Shown one piece after another: positions 7,168 through 15,650 of a DNA stretch of 41,610 bases; position 1 is the stretch's first letter; each line of letters starts with the position of its first letter. The position numbers were made by a program, and so were the translations under genes. The stretch spans positions 1 to 41,610 of the forward strand of contig JANQMU010000158.1 of assembly GCA_028279875.1 (NCBI GenBank). Direction: 5' to 3'. Source of the stretch: Rhizobiaceae bacterium. GTDB taxonomy: Bacteria; Pseudomonadota; Alphaproteobacteria; Rhizobiales; Rhizobiaceae. The notes under the pieces are model-generated. The model was not told where the DNA came from. It searched no databases and worked only from the letters and a program-made list of their open reading frames with translations.

Positions 7168-8271
7168 ATGGGTTTCAAATGCGGCATCGTCGGCCTGCCC
7201 AATGTCGGCAAGTCGACCCTGTTCAACGCCCTGACCAAGACAGCGGCGGCGCAGGCTGCCAATTACCCCTTCTGTACCATCGAGCCAAACACTGGCGAAG
7301 TGGCCGTTCCCGACAGGCGCCTGCAGGCAATCGCCGAGATTGCCCAATCAAAGGAGATCATTCCGACCCGCATATCCTTCGTCGACATTGCCGGCCTCGT
7401 GCGCGGCGCATCGAAGGGCGAAGGCCTCGGCAACCAGTTCCTCGCCAATATCCGCGAGGTCGACGCTATCGTCCATGTGCTGCGCTGCTTCGAGGATGAC
7501 GACATCACCCATGTGGAAGGCCGGATCGACCCGGTGGCCGACGCCGAAACCATAGACACAGAACTGATGCTCGCCGATCTGGAGAGCCTGGAACGGCGTA
7601 CCGAACAGACCCGCAAGCGCGCCACCGGCAAGGAAAAGGAGGCCATCCTCATCCTGCCGATGATGGAAAAGGCGCTGGCGCTGCTGCTCGACGGCAAACC
7701 GGTGCGCCATCTGCTGGACGGTATCGCCGCCGAAGATTTGCGCCTGCTCCAGTCGCTCAACCTGCTGACATCCAAGCCGGTGCTTTATGTCTGCAATGTC
7801 GCGGAAGGCGATGCGGCGGCCGGCAATGCCCAGACGCAAGCCGTCGCCGCAATGGCTATCGCGCAGGGCGCGGAACATGTCATCATATCGGCCGAGATCG
7901 AAGCGGAGCTTGCCCAGCTCGACGGCGATGAAGCGGCCGAGTTTCTTTCCGAACTCGGTCTTGACGAGGCCGGTCTCGACAAGCTGATCCGCGCCGGCTA
8001 CGGGCTGCTCGATCTCATCACCTTTTTCACCGCCGGCCCCAAGGAAACGCGCGCCTGGACCGTCAAGCGCGGGTCGAAGGCGCCGCAGGCCGCCGGAATC
8101 ATCCACACGGATTTCGAACGCGGTTTCATCCGCGCCCAGACGATTGCCTATGAGGATTATGTCTCACTCGGCGGCGAGGTCGCGGCGCGGGACGCCGGCA
8201 AGGCCCGCGACGAAGGCAAGGAGTATGTGGTGCAGGATGGCGATGTCCTGCTCTTCAAGTTCAACACCTGA
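7168..8271 (+). CDS. ychF: redox-regulated ATPase YchF (OLA1 family)
   Basis: YchF is an Obg-related P-loop ATPase associated with ribosomes and negative control of oxidative stress defences. The 367-residue product has a G1 loop GLPNVGKST at 9-17, the ANYPFCTIEPN switch I segment, DIAGLVRGAS as G3, and CNVAEGD in place of the canonical NKxD. That change is why this family prefers ATP. The C-terminal 85 residues are a TGS domain (LITFFTAGPKETRAWT to EYVVQDGDVLLFKF). I start it at the ATG at 7168. The GTG at 7165 would add one residue. AAGGA sits 8 bases upstream and the pth stop is only 4 bases before. Confidence 0.97.
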   Translation: MGFKCGIVGLPNVGKSTLFNALTKTAAAQAANYPFCTIEPNTGEVAVPDRRLQAIAEIAQSKEIIPTRISFVDIAGLVRGASKGEGLGNQFLANIREVDAIVHVLRCFEDDDITHVEGRIDPVADAETIDTELMLADLESLERRTEQTRKRATGKEKEAILILPMMEKALALLLDGKPVRHLLDGIAAEDLRLLQSLNLLTSKPVLYVCNVAEGDAAAGNAQTQAVAAMAIAQGAEHVIISAEIEAELAQLDGDEAAEFLSELGLDEAGLDKLIRAGYGLLDLITFFTAGPKETRAWTVKRGSKAPQAAGIIHTDFERGFIRAQTIAYEDYVSLGGEVAARDAGKARDEGKEYVVQDGDVLLFKFNT

Positions 8272-8311
8272 AGCGCTTGCCGCCCGGGACCTGCCGGGGC
8301 ATCGTGCCGCC

Positions 8312-8899
8312 ATGAACACGCAAACCCATGTGCTGCTGGCCGCCGCCATCCTGGCGAAGCCGGGCGCACCTGCCCGTAACACCGCGATCATCGCCGGCGC
8401 GCTGATCCCGGATCTGGCGATCTACACGCTTTTCGTCTGGTCCAAACTCGCCGGCATTCCCGAACGCACGGTCTGGAACACGCTCTATTACAATCCGCCC
8501 TGGTCGGATGCGGTCACCGTCGGCAATTCGGCGCCGCTCTATCTCGCCCTGTTGCTGATCGGCCTTCTCGCGGCGACCCGGTGGCGGGTTGCCATGCCGG
8601 TGGTCTTTTTCGCCGCCGCCGCTCTGATCCACATCGCCGCCGACCTGCCGGTGCATGTCGATGATGCCCATGCCCATCTGTGGCCGCTTTCCGACTGGCG
8701 GTTTCGTTCTCCGGTGTCCTACTGGCATCCCGGCCATTTTGGCGGGATCGTCTCGCTGCTGGAAGCGGCCGTCGGCGTTGCGCTGTCAGTGCTGTTGTGG
8801 CGGCGCTTCCGCGCCACCTGGGCTCGCGGATTGCTGGTGCTGGCCGTCCTGGCCTATCTCGGACCACCCATCTACTTTGGTCTGCTTGCATCAATTTAG
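8312..8899 (+). CDS. YdjM-like integral membrane protein, putative metal-dependent hydrolase
   Basis: The 195-residue product begins MNTQTHVLLAAA and has four to five hydrophobic segments, roughly at 8-32, 70-90, 95-110, 145-165 and 170-190. Conserved polar residues sit at membrane edges: H6, D in GALIPDLAIY, H and D in LIHIAADLPVHVDDAHAH, and H in YWHPGHFGG. This pattern is that of the YdjM/DUF457 family of membrane proteins, sometimes called metal-dependent hydrolases. Databases often mislabel alphaproteobacterial members as cobalamin biosynthesis protein. Substrate is unknown. It follows ychF by 40 bases on the same strand. Confidence 0.7.
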   Translation: MNTQTHVLLAAAILAKPGAPARNTAIIAGALIPDLAIYTLFVWSKLAGIPERTVWNTLYYNPPWSDAVTVGNSAPLYLALLLIGLLAATRWRVAMPVVFFAAAALIHIAADLPVHVDDAHAHLWPLSDWRFRSPVSYWHPGHFGGIVSLLEAAVGVALSVLLWRRFRATWARGLLVLAVLAYLGPPIYFGLLASI

Positions 8900-8965
8900 G
8901 ATTCGGGTCCGATTCACAATAGGACAGCGTTGAACAATCTTCCTTCCCGCGTCATAACAGGCGGC

Positions 8966-9445
8966 ATGAACGCCGATTCAGATTCCGCGCAGATGCTGGC
9001 CTATGAGGACTTCACGCCGGGAACCCGGTTCGAGCTGGGTCCCTATCCGGTCAGCGCCGAGGAGATCGTCGCCTTCGCCGGCGAGTTCGATCCGCAGCCA
9101 ATGCATCTGGATGAAGCGGCCGGCAAGGCCAGCCTGCTCGGCGGACTGGCCGCCTCGGGCTGGCACACCAGTTCCATCATGATGCGGATGATCTATGACG
9201 GATTTCTCAGCAAATCCCTGTCGCAGGGCGCGCCGGGGGTCGATTTCGCCCAATGGAAACGCCCGGTTTTGGCCGGCGACACGCTGCGCGGCGAGACGAA
9301 GGTACTGTCAGCGCGCCCGATGGCGTCGCGGCCCGGCCTCGGTGTCATCAAACTGCGTCACGAGATCGTCAACCAGAGGGGCGAACTGGTCTGCGCCTGT
9401 GAAAATCCGGTCTTCATCCGCATGCGCGAAGGGCCGGTATCATGA
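8966..9445 (+). CDS. MaoC family dehydratase (first of a pair)
   Basis: This hot-dog fold protein of 159 residues carries the hydratase-2 signature in FDPQPMHLDEAAG, with Asp and His as the expected catalytic pair, and GLAASGWHTSSIMMR downstream. MaoC-type enzymes hydrate trans-2-enoyl-CoA or dehydrate 3-hydroxyacyl-CoA. The exact substrate cannot be read here. The ATG at 8966 is taken as start. A TTG at 8930 with AGGACAG upstream would add 12 residues. Its TGA overlaps the ATG of the next MaoC gene, so the two are coupled and may form a heterodimer, since some MaoC enzymes work as paired half-sites. Confidence 0.88.
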   Translation: MNADSDSAQMLAYEDFTPGTRFELGPYPVSAEEIVAFAGEFDPQPMHLDEAAGKASLLGGLAASGWHTSSIMMRMIYDGFLSKSLSQGAPGVDFAQWKRPVLAGDTLRGETKVLSARPMASRPGLGVIKLRHEIVNQRGELVCACENPVFIRMREGPVS

Positions 9446-9909
9446 GCGGACTTGACGCCTTCGTGACGGGCGAACGAACGGACTACGGAACCCATACCTT
9501 CACGCCGCAGGCCATCATCGCGTTCGCGGAAAAATTCGATCCCCAGCCCTTCCATGTCGACCCGGAGGCCGCGAGGGAATCGATTTTCGGCGCGCTGTGC
9601 GCCTCCGGCTGGCACACGGCTGCCGTGTGGATGAAAAAGAACCTGGAATACCGGCCCGTCCTGGAAGAACAACTCAGGGCGCAGGGGCTGACCTTTCCCA
9701 AATTCGGCCCCTCGCCCGGCTTCCGCACCATGAAATGGCCGAAACCGGTCTTCGCCGGCGACGTGATCCGCTTCTACAACACCGTGACCAACGCCCGGCC
9801 GCTGCGCTCGCGGCCGGGATGGGGCATCGTCGAAATGTATTCCGAAGCCATAAATCAGGATGGTGACCCAGTCATGAGCTTCGACAGCGCCGCGCTGTTT
9901 GAGCTGTAG
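9442..9909 (+). CDS. MaoC family dehydratase (second of a pair)
   Basis: The 155-residue product is a paralogue of the preceding protein, with FDPQPFHVDPEAA as the Asp/His active-site segment, ALCASGWHTAAVWMK, and GDVIRFYNTVTNARPLRS in the second half of the fold. Its start overlaps the previous stop (ATGA at 9442-9445). It differs from its neighbour by an extra WMKKNLEYRP loop. Both keep the catalytic residues, so neither looks like a degenerate partner. A role in acyl-CoA metabolism is inferred from family only. It ends 16 bases from the convergent DUF4231 gene. Confidence 0.9.
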   Translation: MSGLDAFVTGERTDYGTHTFTPQAIIAFAEKFDPQPFHVDPEAARESIFGALCASGWHTAAVWMKKNLEYRPVLEEQLRAQGLTFPKFGPSPGFRTMKWPKPVFAGDVIRFYNTVTNARPLRSRPGWGIVEMYSEAINQDGDPVMSFDSAALFEL

Positions 9910-9925
9910 AAAAGCCCGACACGGT

Positions 9926-10393
9926 CTAGGTGCGCGTCTTCGCTTTCCCTGTGTCCTTGAACTGAACAACCCAATTTGTATGCTCCTCCGAAATAAGCGC
10001 TTCTATCCGTTCAGCGAGAACGCGTTTGATTTCATCGTCGGATAAACCAGCGTACGGTCCAGAGGCAGCCATATAGAGATATTTCTCATGCTGCAGTGAT
10101 TCACAGGATGACCGGTACTTCTGCCAGTTCTGGCGGTACATACCCAGCTCCTGCAGGCCTTCAAGGATAAGGATCACCGCGCCTAAGGAGCCGGGAATAA
10201 CGGCATTGGTAGGTTCAATTAGTGAGGCTACGGGGATAAGCGCGGCAACGAATATTTGAATTGTCTTGAGAACGCGAAAACTGCGCTGGGCTCGGATGCT
10301 CTTGTCGTCATACCAGCGAATTTGGTTTTCCAGCCTAGGATAGCCGCTATTGTCCGATTGCGCGGCTTGTTTGTCGTAGTCACTTTGGGTCAA
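9926..10393 (-). CDS. DUF4231 (SLATT-like) two-helix membrane protein
   Basis: The product is about 155 residues. Two membrane segments lie near residues 41-58 (TIQIFVAALIPVASL) and 63-81 (AVIPGSLGAVILILEGL). They are followed by the DUF4231 C-terminal helices, with NWQKYRSSCESLQHEKYLY, GPYAG and RIEALISEEHTNWV as landmarks. DUF4231 resembles the SLATT group of two-TM proteins, proposed as pore-forming effectors in bacterial nucleotide-signalling defence systems. Both candidate starts are TTG. The one at 10393 is preferred because GGGGG lies 7 bases upstream, while 10399 abuts that site. The gene faces away from the TIR-WD40 gene. Confidence 0.78.
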   Translation of the reverse strand: MTQSDYDKQAAQSDNSGYPRLENQIRWYDDKSIRAQRSFRVLKTIQIFVAALIPVASLIEPTNAVIPGSLGAVILILEGLQELGMYRQNWQKYRSSCESLQHEKYLYMAASGPYAGLSDDEIKRVLAERIEALISEEHTNWVVQFKDTGKAKTRT

Positions 10394-10541
10394 GTTCAAT
10401 CCCCCGCTATCAGCTTACATTTGTATCGCCAATCTCTTAGCCGCAAAGGGCTGGAAGAAGTATTTTTTACTACATTGGGATTGGATTTGGCAAAATCGGC
10501 TTCAGGTTCATAGCACTGATGGCGATGGTCGATCAGTTTAG

Positions 10542-10766
10542 TGCAGGAAGCTACGTCACAGCCAGATGATTGCCTCTTTCGCCAAACTACCGGCATGCCT
10601 TGTCGCCATGAAGGTGTGCACCGGTGCCCAATTAGGGGCGCCACTTTTGCAGGCACAGGGTCATGAAGTGCGGCTGATAACGACGCAGTCCGTTAAATCA
10701 CTTGTGAAGATCAACAAGAACGATACCAGATCAGCCGTTCGAGAGTTTGTGCTCTGGCGTGGCTAA
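10542..10766 (+). pseudogene. IS110/IS1111-family transposase relic
   Basis: Translated from 10542 the frame reads KLRHSQMIASFAKLPACLVA, then continues through GHEVRLITTQSVKSLVKINKND. This is the N-terminal DEDD-domain segment of IS110/IS1111 transposases, which normally has PPCLVGMEAC, GHEVRL and VKRNKND at these places. Only about 65 codons remain. A TAG (10539-10541) precedes the homology, and similarity fades after KNDTRSA. No inverted repeats or second half of the transposase are seen. It is therefore an old fragment, marking this intergenic gap as a past insertion site. Confidence 0.72.
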
Positions 10767-10938
10767 TGTGGCGAGATTCGCTAATTTTAATATGTTCAAG
10801 CGATTCAGCCTTTCTCAGAAGCAGATCAAAGGCACCCGATGAAATCGGCCGGAGGGTCGGTTGAATTCGCCGGCTCAATTCGATTAGCGTACGCGTAAAC
10901 AACCAAAATTGTGTTGATAACATCGGCTAGGAGTAAAA
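10767..10938. other. upstream region of the TIR-WD40 gene
   Basis: This AT-richer stretch should hold the TIR gene promoter. An 8-base palindrome GCGTACGC lies at 10887-10894. I see no confident -35/-10 pair. TAGGAG, 5-6 bases before the TTG start, is a good ribosome-binding site. Confidence 0.35.
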
Positions 10939-13845
10939 TTGGAGTCGGACGACCATACGAGTTCGCAAGCGCAAGGCACAAGAGCCTTCATCTCTTACAG
11001 TCGTGAGGATCAGCCTTTAGTCAATAAGCTATCGCAAGCGCTTGAGAGGCACGGGCACATTGCCGATTTCGATCAGTCAACACACGATCCTCACAATATA
11101 GACACCGGTATCGCTGCGACCGACGAATGGTGGCTTCGTTTGCAAGACATGATCGCTGCATCTGACGTTACAATACTAATTGTATCGCCTGATTCGGCTG
11201 CGTCGAAGATCGTCGATGAGGAGATTGCCTACGCGCAAGCGATCGGCAAGCGAGTTTTCCCAGTTCTAGCTCGGGAGCTAGATTTCAGGACAGCACCACC
11301 ACGGCTCTCAGCGCTCAACGTACAGACATGGTTCCTGGACTTGCCATTTGATGAGGCCGTCGAACGTTTGAGCAGCTCTATCAGCGTCGATGTGGAATGG
11401 CTTCGTGAAGCGCGGCGGCTGACAATTCGTGCCAAGGAATGGAACGATCATCAGCGTGTCGATGACAAACTGCTAATTGGCAGGGAAATCTCAGCAGCGG
11501 AAGTCTGGGTGGTCCAAAAACCGGCGGATGAAGCGTCCGTATCTGCTTTCCTCACCGACTATATTGCTGCAAGTCGACTCCATCAGGAGGCAGAAGATGA
11601 AGACGAACGCCGTAAACTGCGCCGGCAGCGCCAGCTCCAGCGACGCGTCACTTTTCTTCTATTCGGCGCATTCATTTTGATCACCGTTTTTGGTGTGTTC
11701 GTTTTGGATAATCAACGTCGTGTCGCTCGCGAAAAATCTTCGCTTCTCGCCAATCTTGCGCGTCAAACGACAGATCTCAATACGGATCACTCGCGTGCGC
11801 TGCGACTTGCCACAATAGCTGCGAAAGACACATTTCTCTCTCCGGCTTCAGTGGAAGCACGAGCTATATTGGCCAGAGCGGCTATCCACTCGCTGCAGAC
11901 CTATGACTGGGAACATCCGGACGCCCGTGTCGCTACAGTATCAGTTACGTCAGAGAGAGCCCTCGCCGTTGTGACAGATAGCCATCATGTCGAGATCTGG
12001 GACATGAAGCGAAACGAACGCGTATCGGAGTTCAGCCATCCGTCAAATTGGGTCTATTCGGTCGTCTTCGACAGCTCCAACCAAAGGATTGCGACCAGCG
12101 GAGATGACGGTTCGGTGGTTGTTTGGGACACACTTACAGGAGATCTGCTTTTTCAATTACCAATGCAGGAGGGTCAGATTGCAGAATTGGCGTTCAATGC
12201 AGATGGAGATCTTCTTGCGACCGCGCCCTCGTTCGGAACGGTCACGGTTTGGAATTTGGCCACGGGGGTAGCTGAGCTTGTGCCCGATCAGCAGGCTGGC
12301 ATGGTTAGCGACGTTCGTTACAGCGATTCCGGCGATCTTTTACTGATCGCCGAAGGAAACAGCGCGGGAATATGGAAAGCCAAGACTGGCGAGAAGGTGC
12401 TCTCGCTTGGCGAACATAATGGCAACGTCATCACCGTTTCGATGTCCCCGACTTCAAACATTGCCGCAACAGGCTCACGGGACAGTACTGTAAAAATATG
12501 GAATACTGAGACTGGGGCGTTGGTGAAAGAACTTACAGGGCACGACGGGCCGGTTTATTCCGTGGCGTTTAGTCTCGACGGCGCAGTGCTATTGACAACA
12601 TCAGCTGATTTGGATGCCCGAGTCTGGGAAACTGCTGCTTGGAAAGAGGTCTCTCTTTTGCCCGGCCATTCAGACCCTGTAACCCACGGAACCTTTGATT
12701 ATTTTACATCCGAACCAGTGACGGTGTCCAATGATGGTACCGGAGGCACGGTCAAATTCTGGCAACCATCCTCCTCTTCAGTGTCCGCAGTATTTCCGGA
12801 ACATGATGATTTCCTCAGCGCTTCTGTCGCAAGCGCGGATGGTCGCATAGTTTTCAGCGCCTCTCATGACGGGTCTGTGCGAGTGCTTGATTCAGCAACC
12901 CAGACGGTGCGTTATGAGCTTGTTCCGGAGAGATCGGGAAAAACTGCAATTTTCGATTTAGTTCGCCTAAAAGATAAGAATGTTATTGTGACGGCAGAGT
13001 CTTCTGGCGTTGCGCGAGTCTGGGATACTGATGCTCGAATGGAGATTCAAAGCTTTCGGGGACATGGTGATGCGCGAATAAATGCCGTTGACGTTTCTCG
13101 AGACGGCGTGCTGACCGTAACCGGTGATTCGGACGGCATCTTGCATGTGTGGAATCTTGTCACAGGTGAGCGTGTTGCAGAATACAAACTCGAGACAGGT
13201 AGTATTTCAGATGTTGCGCTTGATCCGTTGAGTCAAAAGGTTGCGTTCGCCAGCGATTATGGTGTGTTGCAAGTCTGGGATTTTGAACGGCACGAGATCA
13301 CTTTGAAGCTTAATCGCGATGGCATTCCCGTGACTGCAGTTGGTTACACCTCGGACGGCACGCGGTTAGCGGTGGGTTTTCAGGACAAACAATTAATCCT
13401 GCTCGATACAGTTTCTGGCGATGAGACCGTCAGTTTCATTGGCCACGAATCGGCGATCAGATCGGTAACCTTCAGCGGGGACGACTTGCTCCTGCTGAGT
13501 TCTTCTTCTGACGGCACCGCCCGTATCTGGGACGCGCAAAGTGGCGTGGAGTTGGTTTCGCTGGATCATTCTGACGAATTTCTAGTCAGTGCAACCTTCC
13601 TTGGTGACGGCGATCAGATACTCACGACGGGAGAATTCGGCAGCCTTCAAATTTGGTCGCTCAATGATTGGGTCAATCTGCCGAGACAGAACGCTGAACT
13701 TGTCGCACGGGTATGCGCAGAAAAACTTGCTGGTAGGATCGCCGGGCGAAGCGACACGGTCGCAGGCATTCGATTTATCAATCACAACGATACGGATTAT
13801 GCGTCTATTCTGAGCGAGACGCTTGGCAAGAACGTATGTGAATAA
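10939..13845 (+). CDS. TIR domain-transmembrane-WD40 repeat protein
   Basis: This 968-residue protein starts at a TTG with GGAG five bases upstream. Residues about 14-165 are a TIR domain: RAFISYSREDQ at the first strand and SKIVDEEIAYAQAIGKRVFPVL, where E94 or E95 is the expected NADase glutamate. A membrane helix lies near 236-256 (FLLFGAFILITVFGVFVL). A helical segment with the RALRLATIAAKD motif follows. From about 325 to the end I count 14 WD units, closing in IWD-, VWN- or similar (for example VEIWDM, VVVWDT, VKIWNT, ARIWDA), enough for two seven-bladed propellers. TIR enzymes in defence systems degrade or cyclise NAD. The propellers may sense a ligand. No NTPase domain is present between TIR and WD40, unlike STAND proteins. 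Base composition is lower in GC than the flanks. Confidence 0.9.
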   Translation: MESDDHTSSQAQGTRAFISYSREDQPLVNKLSQALERHGHIADFDQSTHDPHNIDTGIAATDEWWLRLQDMIAASDVTILIVSPDSAASKIVDEEIAYAQAIGKRVFPVLARELDFRTAPPRLSALNVQTWFLDLPFDEAVERLSSSISVDVEWLREARRLTIRAKEWNDHQRVDDKLLIGREISAAEVWVVQKPADEASVSAFLTDYIAASRLHQEAEDEDERRKLRRQRQLQRRVTFLLFGAFILITVFGVFVLDNQRRVAREKSSLLANLARQTTDLNTDHSRALRLATIAAKDTFLSPASVEARAILARAAIHSLQTYDWEHPDARVATVSVTSERALAVVTDSHHVEIWDMKRNERVSEFSHPSNWVYSVVFDSSNQRIATSGDDGSVVVWDTLTGDLLFQLPMQEGQIAELAFNADGDLLATAPSFGTVTVWNLATGVAELVPDQQAGMVSDVRYSDSGDLLLIAEGNSAGIWKAKTGEKVLSLGEHNGNVITVSMSPTSNIAATGSRDSTVKIWNTETGALVKELTGHDGPVYSVAFSLDGAVLLTTSADLDARVWETAAWKEVSLLPGHSDPVTHGTFDYFTSEPVTVSNDGTGGTVKFWQPSSSSVSAVFPEHDDFLSASVASADGRIVFSASHDGSVRVLDSATQTVRYELVPERSGKTAIFDLVRLKDKNVIVTAESSGVARVWDTDARMEIQSFRGHGDARINAVDVSRDGVLTVTGDSDGILHVWNLVTGERVAEYKLETGSISDVALDPLSQKVAFASDYGVLQVWDFERHEITLKLNRDGIPVTAVGYTSDGTRLAVGFQDKQLILLDTVSGDETVSFIGHESAIRSVTFSGDDLLLLSSSSDGTARIWDAQSGVELVSLDHSDEFLVSATFLGDGDQILTTGEFGSLQIWSLNDWVNLPRQNAELVARVCAEKLAGRIAGRSDTVAGIRFINHNDTDYASILSETLGKNVCE

Positions 13846-13876
13846 AACCTACAGGACTGAAAGCCCGCCGTTAGTC

Positions 13877-14743
13877 CTAGGAAAACTTGCGAAAGAACCG
13901 CGTGCGATCGAACATCGCCTCCAGTTCCTCCATTCGCTCCCGGGTGGTGTCCCAATGCTGTTCCTGGACCTCGGCGATGATGATTTCCAGAAGCAGCATG
14001 CAGGCGATCGTCGAGTCCCAGGCCGAAGGCACGACGATCTGGCTGTTGAAACTGAAATCCGCATGGGCGCTGACTGGTGATTGCCACTGATCGGTAAACA
14101 GGATGACGACCGCTTCCCTCTGTTTGGCCATTTCGGCCAGGCGCAGGGTGCTGTTTTCATAGCGGCGGACATCGAATATGACGACGATGTCGCCCTTGTC
14201 GATGTCGAGCAGGTAATGCGGCCAGGCGTTCGAACTGGACGTAATATGCGTGACCCCGCGGCGGATCACCTGCATATGCAGGAAGAAATAGTCCGCCAGG
14301 ATTCGGGTGATGCGTCCTCCGACGATGAAGACGGATCGCTTCGGATCGCTGAGCAGACCACACGCCTTGTCGAAATGCGCCGTATCGATGCCGGCGAGCG
14401 ACTGACCGATATTATCGATCACCGCCTCAGTGAACCTGTTGAGGATATGGCCGTCCGGTGCACTGTTGGCCCACCGTTCACGCTTGGCGATGGGACCGGA
14501 TATCTTTTCGTTCAATTCCTCACGGAGATGGGCCTGGAAATCCGGGAACCCACCGAAACCAAGCTTCTGGACAAGGCGCGCTACCGTCGGAGTCGAGACA
14601 TTGGCGGCCGTCGCCACCGTCGTGATCGTCCCGAGTCCGGAGGCGGGATAGTTCTTCAGGATCGTATCCGCCAGCTGTCTTTCCGCCCGGGTCAGGCGAA
14701 TGCTGTTGTCCCGCAACCTGTCTGCAATTGTCTTCGTCGGCAC
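13877..14743 (-). CDS. MurR/RpiR family transcriptional regulator
   Basis: The 288-residue protein has an N-terminal RpiR-type helix-turn-helix (about 1-80; TVATAANVSTPTVARLVQKL) and a SIS domain (about 115-265; VFIVGGRITRILADYFFLHM), which in this family binds phosphosugars or related ligands. The start is a GTG at 14743 with GGGAG six bases upstream. It is divergent from the amidohydrolase-TRAP-ligase-dehydrogenase operon and is the obvious candidate to regulate it. RpiR regulators next to TRAP transporters often control uptake of non-sugar compounds, so the ligand cannot be assumed to be a sugar. Confidence 0.92.
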   Translation of the reverse strand: MPTKTIADRLRDNSIRLTRAERQLADTILKNYPASGLGTITTVATAANVSTPTVARLVQKLGFGGFPDFQAHLREELNEKISGPIAKRERWANSAPDGHILNRFTEAVIDNIGQSLAGIDTAHFDKACGLLSDPKRSVFIVGGRITRILADYFFLHMQVIRRGVTHITSSSNAWPHYLLDIDKGDIVVIFDVRRYENSTLRLAEMAKQREAVVILFTDQWQSPVSAHADFSFNSQIVVPSAWDSTIACMLLLEIIIAEVQEQHWDTTRERMEELEAMFDRTRFFRKFS

Positions 14744-14805
14744 GAAAGCTCCCTTGCAGGAAGCATAGTGGCATCCGATTCAGAAGGAAAGAAAAAGAAT
14801 AGATA

Positions 14806-14834
14806 TTGACAATCGGCGCCGACATGAAGAAAAT
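14806..14834 (+). promoter_or_regulatory. candidate promoter of the amidohydrolase-TRAP operon
   Basis: TTGACA at 14806-14811 and GAAAAT at 14829-14834 are separated by 17 bases. Transcription would begin near 14841, about 24 bases before the first gene. The -35 matches consensus and the -10 is weaker, as expected of a regulated promoter. RpiR presumably binds in the A-rich stretch around 14780-14840, but I cannot define its site. Confidence 0.55.
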
Positions 14835-14864
14835 TTTACAGAAAATCGGGTTCACAGACGGGGT

Positions 14865-15650
14865 ATGTGCGGATTGGCCGATAAATCGAGTTTTGGCCCG
14901 GTGGCAGTGTCGCGCGGAAACAAATCCGCGCCGGTTCTTTTTGTCTGCGAGCACGCCTCCCCATACATACCCGAAGATCTCAACCGTCTCGGGCTGGACG
15001 AAGCCGCCGCCGCCGGCCACATCGCGTGGGACCCGGGAGCCGAGACCATCACCCGGCATCTCAGCCAGGCATTCGATGCGTCGGCCGTGACCGGCACGGT
15101 TTCAAGACTGGTCTATGATGTCAACCGCGCACCGGACGCCGTTGACGCCATCCCCACCAGAAGCGAGATTTTCGACATTCCCGGCAACACAAACCTCTCC
15201 CCGGAACAGATTTCGGAGCGCATCGAACGCTACTATCGGCCCTTTGAACGGGCCATGCGAGAAGAGATCGAGCGGCATCGTCCGGCGCCGGCCCTGGTGA
15301 CGATCCACAGTTTCACGCCGGTCTACAACGGCAAAGCTAGAAAGGTAGAGCTTGGCATCCTGCATGACGAGGATACCAGGCTTGCCGATGCCATGCTCTC
15401 CAACGCACATGCGTTCACCGATCTCGATATCCGCAGAAACAGCCCTTACGGACCCGAGCATGGCGTGATGCACACGCTGCGGACACATGCCTTGCCGCGC
15501 GGCCTGCTGAATGTGATGATCGAGATCAGAAGCGACCTTCTTAAAACACCCGGCCAGTGCCAGTCGATCGCCAATATGCTCGGCGGTCTCCTGGGCAGCG
15601 CATTGCTGGCATGCAGCGACCCTTCGCAGAGCATAAGGGCAAACGCATGA
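14865..15650 (+). CDS. N-formylglutamate amidohydrolase family protein
   Basis: The 261-residue protein matches the N-formylglutamate amidohydrolase (HutG/FGase) family: VLFVCEHASPYIPE near residue 24, AWDPGAETITRHL near 54, RLVYDVNRAP near 82, VTIHSFTP near 145 and the C-terminal IEIRSDLL near 231. The E-H and H residues in these motifs are the likely zinc ligands. The classical enzyme hydrolyses N-formylglutamate in histidine degradation, but no other hut genes are nearby. Together with a TRAP transporter and a glutamine-synthetase-like ligase, a related N-acyl or gamma-glutamyl substrate is conceivable. The ATG at 14865 lacks a strong ribosome-binding site. Its stop overlaps the next start (ATGA). 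Confidence 0.85.
   Translation: MCGLADKSSFGPVAVSRGNKSAPVLFVCEHASPYIPEDLNRLGLDEAAAAGHIAWDPGAETITRHLSQAFDASAVTGTVSRLVYDVNRAPDAVDAIPTRSEIFDIPGNTNLSPEQISERIERYYRPFERAMREEIERHRPAPALVTIHSFTPVYNGKARKVELGILHDEDTRLADAMLSNAHAFTDLDIRRNSPYGPEHGVMHTLRTHALPRGLLNVMIEIRSDLLKTPGQCQSIANMLGGLLGSALLACSDPSQSIRANA

Noticed and set aside
10711..10923. 70-codon minus-strand frame upstream of the TIR gene
   Set aside because: No family match and no ribosome-binding site. It overlaps the IS110 relic and is probably chance.
13853..13878. AGGACT/AGTCCT repeat between the TIR and RpiR genes as terminator or attachment site
   Set aside because: The stem is only six bases with a 15-base loop, and no second copy was seen at the other end of the insert.
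14865..15650. assignment of the amidohydrolase to histidine degradation (hutG)
   Set aside because: No hutH, hutU, hutI or hutF genes are nearby. The neighbours point to a different pathway, so no gene symbol is given.
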